A stretch of 5,033 nucleotides of DNA. It comes from Acidimicrobiaceae bacterium (GTDB taxonomy: Bacteria > Actinomycetota > Acidimicrobiia > Acidimicrobiales > Palsa-688). Made by a program: the position numbers and the translations under genes. Under the pieces are notes generated by a model, which did no database searches, was not told the origin of the DNA, and saw only the letters and a program-made list of their open reading frames with translations. Location: the NCBI GenBank assembly GCA_003156795.1, contig PMHU01000155.1, positions 1-5,033 on the forward strand, read 5' to 3'. This document shows, in pieces, positions 1-5,033 of the stretch; the stretch's first letter is position 1, and every line of letters begins with the position of its first letter.

Positions 1-872
1 CGGTCCATCGACGAGTAGACCTTCTCGAACACGCGTGAGGTTGCGAGGGTGGCTCCGATAGGAACGAAGCCGCCCGAGAGGGTCTTGGCCACGGTGACCA
101 GATCGGGCTGGACGCCGTCGTACTCGAAGCTCAAGAAGCGTCCGGTCCGGCCTATCCCGCTCTGCACCTCGTCGCAGATCAGCAGGGCGCCGCTCTTCTT
201 CAATAGTGCCGCGGTCTCGGCTAGGAAGCCGTCGGGCACCACTTGGACCCCTTTGCCTTGGACCGGCTCGATGATTAGAGCAGCCACGTCGCCAGTCAGA
301 AGTTCACGCCGGATGGCGTCGATGTCGCCGAATGGGACGGCCGTACTTGGAAGCAGCGGCCCGAACCCGTCGCGGAACTCCTTGGCTCCGTTGACCGACA
401 GTGAACCAGCGGTGAGACCGTGGAAGGCGTGATCGCAGAACAAGACCCGGGGTCGGCCGGTGGCGCACCGGGCGAACTTGAGGGCGGCCTCGACCGCTTC
501 GGAGCCGGAGCTGCAGAGGTAGACCCGATCCATGTATGGGGCCCGCTTGATCAGCTCCTCACCGAGGACGCCGGCCAGAACGGGGGTGTCCATCTGGACC
601 ATGTCGGCGAGTTCGGCGTCCAGGACATCGTGGAGCGCCTGACGCACCACCGGGTGATCGCGGCCGATGCCGAAGACACCGAAGCCGGAGAGGTAGTCGA
701 GGTATTTGGCGCCAGTGTCGTCGTACAGGTAGCAGCCACCGGCTCGCTCCCACCGCCGGTCGAAACCGATCGAGTGCAGGACCTTGGCCGTCTGGGGGTT
801 GAGGTACCGGCCCCATAGAGCCGGCCCTTGGCCCGCACGCTCCCGCAAGACGCTCGTCAGATCGAAGCCCAC
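1..872 (-). CDS. hpnO: Class III PLP-dependent aminotransferase, probable HpnO (35-aminobacteriohopanetriol synthesis), 3' end outside window
   Basis: The enzyme probably transfers an amino group to the C35 aldehyde formed from ribosylhopane, giving aminobacteriohopanetriol; it should be cytosolic. The reading covers 290 codons and continues past the window edge. The class III fold-type I signature is clear: an SSGSEAVE phosphate-binding segment near residues 121-128, H151 in a CDHAFHG segment, E202 in IIEPVQGKG, D234 in a CDEVQSGIGRTG segment (cofactor nitrogen contact), and K263 in VAKTLSGG as the Schiff-base lysine. From memory, the N-terminal RYLNPQ and LHSIGFD segments resemble the aminotransferase of Streptomyces hopanoid clusters. 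The GTG start at 870-872 lies five bases after the hpnH stop. No clear Shine-Dalgarno precedes it, so reinitiation or coupling from hpnH is likely. Ornithine- or putrescine-type aminotransferases share the fold; substrate is inferred mainly from the hpnH neighbour. Confidence 0.85.
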   Translation of the reverse strand, partial: MGFDLTSVLRERAGQGPALWGRYLNPQTAKVLHSIGFDRRWERAGGCYLYDDTGAKYLDYLSGFGVFGIGRDHPVVRQALHDVLDAELADMVQMDTPVLAGVLGEELIKRAPYMDRVYLCSSGSEAVEAALKFARCATGRPRVLFCDHAFHGLTAGSLSVNGAKEFRDGFGPLLPSTAVPFGDIDAIRRELLTGDVAALIIEPVQGKGVQVVPDGFLAETAALLKKSGALLICDEVQSGIGRTGRFLSFEYDGVQPDLVTVAKTLSGGFVPIGATLATSRVFEKVYSSMD

Positions 873-877
873 GGCGA

Positions 878-1882
878 CTAACCGCTGACGGCGGCCCGCA
901 AGGACTGCCGCAGAGACTTGGTGGTGGCGAGCACCGCGCTCGGCTCGTAGCCGCAGTGCGCCATGCAGTTGGCACACCGTGGGTCCTTGCCGCGGCCGTA
1001 TCGACTCCAGTCGGTCGAGTCCAGCAGCTCCTGGTACGTCTCGGTGTAGCCGTCGGCCATCAAATAGCACGGGCGCTGCCAGCCGAACACCGAGTAGCTC
1101 GGGATCCCCCAAGGCGTGCACTCGAATTCAACCTTGCCTTCGAGGAAGTCGAGGAAGAGCGGGCTGTGGTTGAGACGCCAGTGCTTGCGCCGCCCTTCCG
1201 CGAACGCCTCTGCGAACAGATCGTTGGACGTCTTGGTGCTCAGGAAGTGGACCTGGTCCGGGGCCTTCTCGTAGGCGTAACCAGGAGAGATCATCATCTG
1301 ATCGACTTGAAGCTCGTCATTGAGGAAGTCGAGGACGTCGCGCACGGTTTTGGGGGAGTCGGTGTTGAAGAAGGTGGTGTTGGTAGTGACCTTGAATCCC
1401 TTGGCCTTGGCCGACTTGATGGCGGCGACCGCTTTGTCGAAGGTGCCTTCCCGGCTGACCGACTCGTCGTGACGCTCCTTTAGACCGTCAATGTGCACCA
1501 CCCAGCTGAAGCGGGGGTGGGGCTTGAACCGGTCCAGCTTGCGCTGGAGCAACAGGGCGTTGGTGCACAAATACACGAACCGACCCCGGTCCAGCAGGGC
1601 CTCGGTCATCTTATCGATTTCGGGATGGAGCAGTGGCTCTCCGCCCGCGATCGAGACCATGGGCGCACGCGATTCCTCGATGGCGCCGACCGCTTGGTCC
1701 ACCGTCAGGCGCTTGCGGAGGATCTCCGTCGGATACTGGATCTTGCCGCACCCGTTGCACTCCAAGTTGCACGCGAACAACGGCTCGAGCTCGACGATCA
1801 GCGGGAACTTGTCCCGGCCGGCGAGCTTCTGTCGGATCAGATACGAGCCGATCTTGAGGCTCTGACGAAGGGGTACGCCCAC
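878..1882 (-). CDS. hpnH: HpnH, radical SAM adenosylhopane synthase
   Basis: HpnH cleaves S-adenosylmethionine and adds the 5'-deoxyadenosyl radical to diploptene, giving adenosylhopane, the committed step to C35 hopanoids. The protein has 334 residues, the usual family length, and opens with the family-typical VPLRQSLKIGSYLIRQKL. The radical SAM cluster motif CX3CX2C is C38, C42 and C45 in FACNLECNGCGKIQYP; GGEP (80-83) is the SAM-binding motif. C106 in YLCTN falls at the position of the conserved cysteine that, in the Zymomonas enzyme, reduces the radical intermediate. The C-terminal third holds C255, C272, C303, C306 and C310, as in the family's cysteine-rich tail. The start is GTG, fixed by an in-frame TAA directly before it (1883-1885) and by GGAGG eight bases upstream. 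The aminotransferase follows after five bases, so the two are almost certainly co-transcribed. Confidence 0.97.
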   Translation of the reverse strand: MGVPLRQSLKIGSYLIRQKLAGRDKFPLIVELEPLFACNLECNGCGKIQYPTEILRKRLTVDQAVGAIEESRAPMVSIAGGEPLLHPEIDKMTEALLDRGRFVYLCTNALLLQRKLDRFKPHPRFSWVVHIDGLKERHDESVSREGTFDKAVAAIKSAKAKGFKVTTNTTFFNTDSPKTVRDVLDFLNDELQVDQMMISPGYAYEKAPDQVHFLSTKTSNDLFAEAFAEGRRKHWRLNHSPLFLDFLEGKVEFECTPWGIPSYSVFGWQRPCYLMADGYTETYQELLDSTDWSRYGRGKDPRCANCMAHCGYEPSAVLATTKSLRQSLRAAVSG

Positions 1883-2011
1883 TTAGCGAACCTCCAGAGG
1901 TAGGGGGGTTTCGATCCCGTGATCCGGCTGGTCGGCCCCGCTTGGCCTGGCCGGGACTCGGGGGAGGGTCTCGGGCCGGAGGTCGATCCGGGTGCAACAC
2001 AGTGACCGCAT
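1883..2011 (-). CDS. Candidate 42-residue leader peptide upstream of hpnH
   Basis: An ATG at 2009-2011 opens 42 codons that end in TAA at 1883-1885, the codon immediately before the hpnH GTG and in the same frame. The peptide begins MRSLCCTRIDLRPETLPR: codons 5 and 6 are tandem cysteines (1994-1999). By hand count, G+C at codon positions 1, 2 and 3 is about 74, 57 and 79 percent, the order expected of coding sequence in GC-rich bacteria. No Shine-Dalgarno precedes it, but the candidate promoter puts transcription start within a few bases of the ATG, so leaderless translation is possible. An in-frame GTG at 2015-2017 is an alternative start. I recognise no family, although short cysteine-rich leader peptides that sense cysteine are known in mycobacteria. 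A frame this short can arise by chance in GC-rich DNA. Confidence 0.4.
   Translation of the reverse strand: MRSLCCTRIDLRPETLPRVPARPSGADQPDHGIETPLPLEVR
1891..1895 (-). promoter_or_regulatory. Shine-Dalgarno sequence of hpnH
   Basis: GGAGG on the minus strand lies eight bases before the hpnH GTG. It is the best ribosome binding site in the window and decides the hpnH start. It sits inside the candidate leader peptide frame (codons 39-41) and is complementary to a segment 80 bases upstream in the same transcript. Confidence 0.85.
1924..1954 (-). other. GC-rich imperfect hairpin in the hpnH leader
   Basis: On the minus strand CCGGC and GCCGG at the ends pair over five bases. Inside, after a small internal loop, GGCC pairs with GGCC around the six-base loop AAGCGG. 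There is no run of T after it, so it does not look like a standard intrinsic terminator for the upstream operon. It would fit inside the loop of the larger stem that could hide the hpnH ribosome binding site. Confidence 0.25.
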
Positions 2012-2017
2012 GGTCAC
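2002..2017. promoter_or_regulatory. Inverted repeat, candidate regulator operator
   Basis: The sequence reads GTGACC, a four-base spacer, then GGTCAC: two perfect six-base arms. It covers the predicted transcription start of the hpnH operon, where a bound dimer would block initiation. A further GGTCA half-site lies at 2031-2035, between the -35 and -10 boxes. The size suits a TetR- or MerR-type dimer, and the MerR-TetR regulator is encoded immediately upstream, but the pairing of regulator and site is inference. Confidence 0.45.
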
Positions 2018-2019
2018 AA

Positions 2020-2049
2020 GATGTACGCGCGGTCAGGGCCGCCTGTCAA
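2020..2049 (-). promoter_or_regulatory. Candidate promoter of the hpnH operon
   Basis: A perfect TTGACA -35 box (2044-2049) is followed after 18 bases by TACATC (2020-2025), which matches the -10 consensus at only three of six positions. Transcription would start near 2011-2014, about 130 bases before hpnH and close to the ATG of the candidate leader peptide. The location in the gap between two gene blocks supports it; the weak -10 limits confidence. Confidence 0.5.
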
Positions 2050-2078
2050 GCACCGTCGGGGAAGGGTCTCCTCGGCGC

Positions 2079-2819
2079 TCAGCCTTGGACCGCACCGGGC
2101 CCGTCCGGCGGCGGGTGGTCGGGGGGCCAATCCGGGCCGATCGACCACGACAGGACCGTCGAAAATGCGCTTTCGATGACTCGCAGCCCCGCCTTGACGG
2201 CGTCCTCCGTGTCGGCATCGGGACCCTCGAACGGCCGGCCCGCCGTCTCTGCCAGCGTCCGGAGAACCCTCCGGGCCAGGTCCGCACTCGGTTCGTGTCC
2301 CTTGGCCGCCCGGGCCCCGAGTTCGAGGAGCATCGGCAGCACCCCGGCGACCAGGTAGCCGAGCACTATGGCGGCCTTCTCGGGATCGCCTTGCAAGCCG
2401 ACGACGCCTCCGAGCGAATCGAGCGCCGACTCGAAGCGCGCCTTGGTGTCAACGAGGAGCGTTTCGATGGCCGCGGTGAGCAGGTCCTCCTTGGAGTCGA
2501 AGTACCTGTACAGGTTGCCTTTGGCCATATGGGCCGCTTCGGCGATGTCGTTTACCGTGACGTCGCTGTCACTGCGGGTCTGGAACGCGTCTATGGCTGC
2601 GGCGACTATGCGAGCCCGGCAATCCGGGTGTTCGGCAGTGGCGTGAGACCGGATTTGCACGAGGGCCTCCAAGTGCCGCTCGTCATAGGCAAAGCGGTTC
2701 GACGCCTCTCTCGCCGGCGGCGGGATCAATCCCGCCTTGCGGTAGTGATGGATGCTGCTCGCCGGCACCCCACTTCGCTCCACGAGTTCCGAAAGCGTGA
2801 GTCGGGTGGGCGCCGGCAC
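2079..2819 (-). CDS. Transcriptional regulator with MerR-type N-terminal HTH fused to a TetR-type HTH and C-terminal part
   Basis: The protein has 246 residues and two DNA-binding signatures in series. Residues 7-58 look like a MerR winged helix: LTLSELVERSGVPASSIHHY, then RKAGLIPPP and NRFAYDERHL. Residues 68-114 are a TetR N-terminal helix-turn-helix: RARIVAAAIDAF, then VTVNDIAEAAHMAKGNLYRYF and DSKEDLL. The remaining residues to about 222 are helical and hydrophobic, as in TetR ligand and dimer domains, and a proline-rich tail ends the protein. The GTG start at 2817-2819 overlaps the aldehyde dehydrogenase TAG by one base, and GAGGAAG at 2828-2834, inside the dehydrogenase gene, is its ribosome binding site, so translation is coupled. 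It probably represses its own operon, the hpnH operon, or both; the ligand is unknown. Confidence 0.9.
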   Translation of the reverse strand: MPAPTRLTLSELVERSGVPASSIHHYRKAGLIPPPAREASNRFAYDERHLEALVQIRSHATAEHPDCRARIVAAAIDAFQTRSDSDVTVNDIAEAAHMAKGNLYRYFDSKEDLLTAAIETLLVDTKARFESALDSLGGVVGLQGDPEKAAIVLGYLVAGVLPMLLELGARAAKGHEPSADLARRVLRTLAETAGRPFEGPDADTEDAVKAGLRVIESAFSTVLSWSIGPDWPPDHPPPDGPGAVQG

Positions 2820-4237
2820 TAGAAGAACTTCCTCAGGATCCGTCGTTTGATCGAACTGTACGGAGGATACGTGACGGGCGGATCGAACTTGGTGGGCCGT
2901 TGCAGGAAAGCCTTGCGGTGGCTGAAGGTGTCGAAGCCGCTCTTGCCGTGGTACGCGCCCATCCCGCTATTGCCCACCCCACCAAAAGGCAGGCCGGGAA
3001 CGGCCAGGTGGAGCAGCGTGACGTTGGCGCCGACGCCGCCGGAGGACGTCTGGGCCACGACCCGGTCGATCACTTCCTGGTCCTCGGCGAACACGTAAAG
3101 GGCGAGGGGCTTGTCGTGGGCGTTGATGGCGGCGATGGCGTCGTCGACGCTGTCGACAGGGATTACGGGCAGGATCGGTCCGAAGATTTCTTCGGCCATG
3201 ATCGGTTCGTCCCAGGAGACGCCACGAAGGATCGTCGGCGCCAGGTACTTGGTGGCGCGGTCGCCGGTACCGCCGAGGACCACCCGGGCGGACTTCCGGC
3301 CGTCGATGAGGGCCATCAGGCGGTCCCAGTGCCGGGCGTTGATGATCCGCGGGAAGTCCGGGCTGTCTTTGGGTTCGTCACCGTAAAAGGACTTCACCGC
3401 TTCGACCAGGGCATCCACGAAGCGGGGCTCGATCTCGCGGTCGACGAGGACGTAGTCGGGGGCCACGCAGGTCTGGCCGGCATTGATCAGCTTGCCCCAC
3501 GCGATCCGCTTGGCGGCGACCTCGATGTTGGCCCCGCGGTCGACGACGACGGGGCTCTTGCCGCCCAGTTCCAACGTGACCGGCGTGAGGTTCTTGACGG
3601 CCGCCTCCATCACGATCCGGCCGACGACGCCGTTCCCGGTATAGAAGATGTGATCCCATCGCTGCCCGAGCAGGGACGTGACCACGTCGGCGTCTCCCTC
3701 GACGATGGCGACGGCGTCGCGGTCGAGGTATTTGGGCACCCACTTGGCCAGGGCGGCCGACGTTGCCGCCGACACCTCCGACGGCTTGCCCACCACCGCG
3801 TTGCCGGCCGCGAGCGCGTAGGCCATCGGGAGCAACAGGAGGTGGACGGGGTAGTTCCAGGGGGCGATGACGAGCGCGACTCCCAAAGGCTCCGGAATGA
3901 TCCGGGCCCGAGCCGGCCGCAGGAGGGCGCGGACGCCCACGACCTCGCTGGCCGCCCACTTGTCGAGGTGGCGGAGCATGTCACCGATCTCGTTGGTGAC
4001 GTGGCGCAGCTCCGTCATCCACCCCTCGATGCTCGGCTTGCCCAAGTCGGCGGCGAGGGCTTCCAGCAGCTCGGCTTCCCGCTCCACCAGGAGCTTCCTC
4101 ATCGCCTCGAGCTGCAGGCGTCGCCACTCGAGCGGCCTGGTGGTGCCGGCCGCGAACGTGTCTCTCAACCGGTCGACCAAAGCGGCGTGATCGAAGGTGA
4201 CGGGCTTGGTTTCGGGCGGCCGCTCGACGATGGTCAT
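2819..4237 (-). CDS. Aldehyde dehydrogenase, ALDH3-type (fatty/aromatic aldehyde)
   Basis: The enzyme oxidises an aldehyde to the carboxylic acid with NAD(P)+. From the ATG at 4235-4237 it has 472 residues, typical of class 3 dehydrogenases. All key residues are visible: N128 in APWNYP, K151 in VGKPSE (cofactor contact), FYTGNGVVGR at 198-207 (nucleotide-binding turn), E223 in LELGGKSP, the nucleophile C257 in GQTCVAPDYVL, and EEIFGP at 349-354. The C-terminus, PPYSSIKRRILRKFF, is basic and hydrophobic and might touch membranes; this is inferred. An in-frame start up to 4330 would overlap the pirin gene, so the shorter start is preferred, although its ribosome binding site is weak (AAGGGGG, 13 bases upstream). 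The start lies 25 nt after the pirin stop. The substrate cannot be read from the sequence; medium- or long-chain aldehydes are the usual class. Confidence 0.95.
   Translation of the reverse strand: MTIVERPPETKPVTFDHAALVDRLRDTFAAGTTRPLEWRRLQLEAMRKLLVEREAELLEALAADLGKPSIEGWMTELRHVTNEIGDMLRHLDKWAASEVVGVRALLRPARARIIPEPLGVALVIAPWNYPVHLLLLPMAYALAAGNAVVGKPSEVSAATSAALAKWVPKYLDRDAVAIVEGDADVVTSLLGQRWDHIFYTGNGVVGRIVMEAAVKNLTPVTLELGGKSPVVVDRGANIEVAAKRIAWGKLINAGQTCVAPDYVLVDREIEPRFVDALVEAVKSFYGDEPKDSPDFPRIINARHWDRLMALIDGRKSARVVLGGTGDRATKYLAPTILRGVSWDEPIMAEEIFGPILPVIPVDSVDDAIAAINAHDKPLALYVFAEDQEVIDRVVAQTSSGGVGANVTLLHLAVPGLPFGGVGNSGMGAYHGKSGFDTFSHRKAFLQRPTKFDPPVTYPPYSSIKRRILRKFF
2828..2834 (-). promoter_or_regulatory. 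Shine-Dalgarno sequence of the MerR-TetR regulator
   Basis: GAGGAAG on the minus strand lies within the last codons of the aldehyde dehydrogenase gene, eight bases before the regulator's GTG. It supports the GTG at 2817-2819 as start, and the one-base stop/start overlap as a real coupled junction. Confidence 0.7.
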
Positions 4238-4262
4238 GCCTGCCAGTCTGCCCCCTTCACCG

Positions 4263-5033
4263 CTAGTCGGCCATATGCGTGGCCGGGATCGTCCCCATCC
4301 TTCCTTTCTCAAAGTCGTCGAAGGCTTCAAGGAGCTCTTGACGGGTGTTCATCACGAAGGGGCCGTAGTGGGCGACGGGCTCACCGATCGGGCGCCCTCC
4401 GAGGATCAACGCTTCGAGGCTCGGGGACCTTTCATCCTGGTGGCCGTCCGCCTCCGTGACCACCGTGTCGCCGGGGCCCAGGGCTGCGAGCTGTCCTGCG
4501 ACGAACGGCCTGAGGTCCGCACCGACCCGGCCTCGGCCGGCCAGCGCGTACACGAGCGCGTTGTAGGAGGGGTCCCACGGAAGCTCCAGGCGGGCGCCGG
4601 CCGCCACGGTGGCGTGGACCAGCGAGATGGGGCTGTAGGTGATCCCCGGACCGTGATGGTCGCCCACGGCGCCGGCGATGACTCTGACGAGCGCGCCGCC
4701 GTCCGGCGAGGACAACAGCGTCACGCTGTCGCGCCCGATGTCCTGGTACCGGGGATCGACCCACTTCTTCGCAGAGGGAAGGTTGACCCACAGCTGGATT
4801 CCATGGAACAGGCCGCCGCTCACGACCAGCGCCTCGGGTGGGCGTTCGATGTGCAAGATGCCCGACCCGGCTGTCATCCACTGGGTGTCGCCGTTGGTGA
4901 TCACGCCGCCGCCGCCGGCTGAATCATTGTGCTCGAACGTGCCGTCGATGATGTAGGTGACCGTCTCGAAGCCGCGGTGGGGGTGCCACGCCGTGCCTCT
5001 CGGCTCGCCGGGCCCGTAGTCGACCTCACCCAT
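4263..5033 (-). CDS. Pirin-family bicupin protein, 5' end outside window
   Basis: Pirins are bicupin metalloproteins; some bacterial members, such as E. coli YhhW, have quercetinase activity, and others act as protein partners or redox sensors. The visible 256 residues begin inside the usual N-terminal cupin, at VDYGPGE; families normally have a further 30-50 residues before it, so the ATG at the window edge is probably internal. The metal ligands are present: HPHRGFETVTY gives H17 and H19 and GSGILHIERP gives H61 and E63 (numbers from the window edge). GDTQWMTAGSG is also conserved. The C-terminal cupin follows, ending in GPFVMNTRQELLEAFDDFEKGRMG, a standard pirin ending. The stop is 25 nt before the dehydrogenase start, so they form one operon. 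Its biochemical role here is not evident. Confidence 0.92.
   Translation of the reverse strand: MGEVDYGPGEPRGTAWHPHRGFETVTYIIDGTFEHNDSAGGGGVITNGDTQWMTAGSGILHIERPPEALVVSGGLFHGIQLWVNLPSAKKWVDPRYQDIGRDSVTLLSSPDGGALVRVIAGAVGDHHGPGITYSPISLVHATVAAGARLELPWDPSYNALVYALAGRGRVGADLRPFVAGQLAALGPGDTVVTEADGHQDERSPSLEALILGGRPIGEPVAHYGPFVMNTRQELLEAFDDFEKGRMGTIPATHMAD

Larger units (their letters stand above)
1889..1984 (-). promoter_or_regulatory. Candidate long-range stem sequestering the hpnH ribosome binding site
   Basis: The transcript segment GACCUCCGG (1984-1976) can pair with CUGGAGGUU (1897-1889) over nine contiguous positions: seven Watson-Crick and two G-U pairs. The second segment contains the hpnH Shine-Dalgarno. 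The first is exactly codons 10-12 of the candidate leader peptide, three codons after the Cys-Cys pair. A ribosome paused at the cysteine codons would cover the first strand and leave the Shine-Dalgarno free. This is inferred from complementarity alone; no folding energy was computed, and GC-rich DNA offers many such pairings. Confidence 0.35.

Noticed and set aside
1883..1885. The in-frame TAA before hpnH as a nonsense mutation truncating a longer hpnH
   Set aside because: The protein from the GTG begins with the typical HpnH N-terminus and has a strong Shine-Dalgarno, so nothing appears to be missing.
1921..1991. GATCCGG repeated at 1921-1927 and 1985-1991
   Set aside because: Seven bases in GC-rich DNA recur too easily by chance to support a feature.
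1992..2822. Plus-strand open frame of 276 codons opposite the regulator gene
   Set aside because: It mirrors the regulator on the opposite strand; the minus-strand product has clear MerR and TetR motifs while this one has none.
4238..4330. Upstream in-frame start giving the aldehyde dehydrogenase 31 extra residues
   Set aside because: It would overlap the end of the pirin gene, and the extra residues are basic and serine/glycine rich with no family resemblance; the ATG at 4235-4237 gives the normal family length.
2900..4459. Long plus-strand open frame (519 codons) opposite the aldehyde dehydrogenase and pirin genes
   Set aside because: It is antisense to genes with intact catalytic motifs. 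Its product is rich in Gly, Asp, Val and Arg with no recognisable domain, the usual by-product of GC-rich third positions on the other strand.
4197..4922. Plus-strand open frame of 241 codons opposite the pirin gene
   Set aside because: It is antisense to a convincing pirin with conserved metal ligands and has no recognisable domain.

Overview
The window is GC-rich bacterial DNA, and every convincing gene reads on the minus strand. The aminotransferase and HpnH resemble those in the hopanoid clusters of Streptomyces. Together with frequent GTG starts and very GC-rich third codon positions, this suggests a high-GC actinobacterium. That assignment is an inference from memory of the families; no species can be named from this sequence.

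In transcription order (right to left) there are two blocks. Block 1 (5033 to 2079) is a tight operon: a pirin-like cupin whose 5' end lies outside the window, an ALDH3-type aldehyde dehydrogenase starting 25 nt after it, and a regulator whose GTG start overlaps the dehydrogenase stop codon by one base. The regulator is unusual because it carries an N-terminal MerR-type helix-turn-helix followed by a TetR-type helix-turn-helix and a TetR-like C-terminal part.

Block 2 (about 2050 to 1) begins in a roughly 195-nt gap with a candidate promoter, a perfect 6-4-6 inverted repeat and a 42-codon open frame that ends immediately before hpnH. The block continues with hpnH (radical SAM adenosylhopane synthase) and, five bases later, a class III PLP aminotransferase that runs off the window and is most likely hpnO. 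HpnH joins a 5'-deoxyadenosyl group to diploptene, making the C35 hopanoid side chain. HpnO-type enzymes place an amino group on C35 to give aminobacteriohopanetriol. The intermediate nucleosidase (HpnG) and the squalene-hopene cyclase are not in this window.

The most interesting stretch is the hpnH leader. The 42-codon frame has tandem cysteine codons at positions 5-6. Its codons 10-12 can base-pair over nine contiguous positions with codons 39-41, which contain the hpnH Shine-Dalgarno sequence. The candidate promoter places transcription start close to the ATG of this frame, so it could be translated leaderless. This is the layout expected of a translation-dependent (possibly cysteine-responsive) attenuator. 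It is a hypothesis read from sequence only. The nearby MerR-TetR regulator and the inverted repeat at the promoter suggest a second layer of control.
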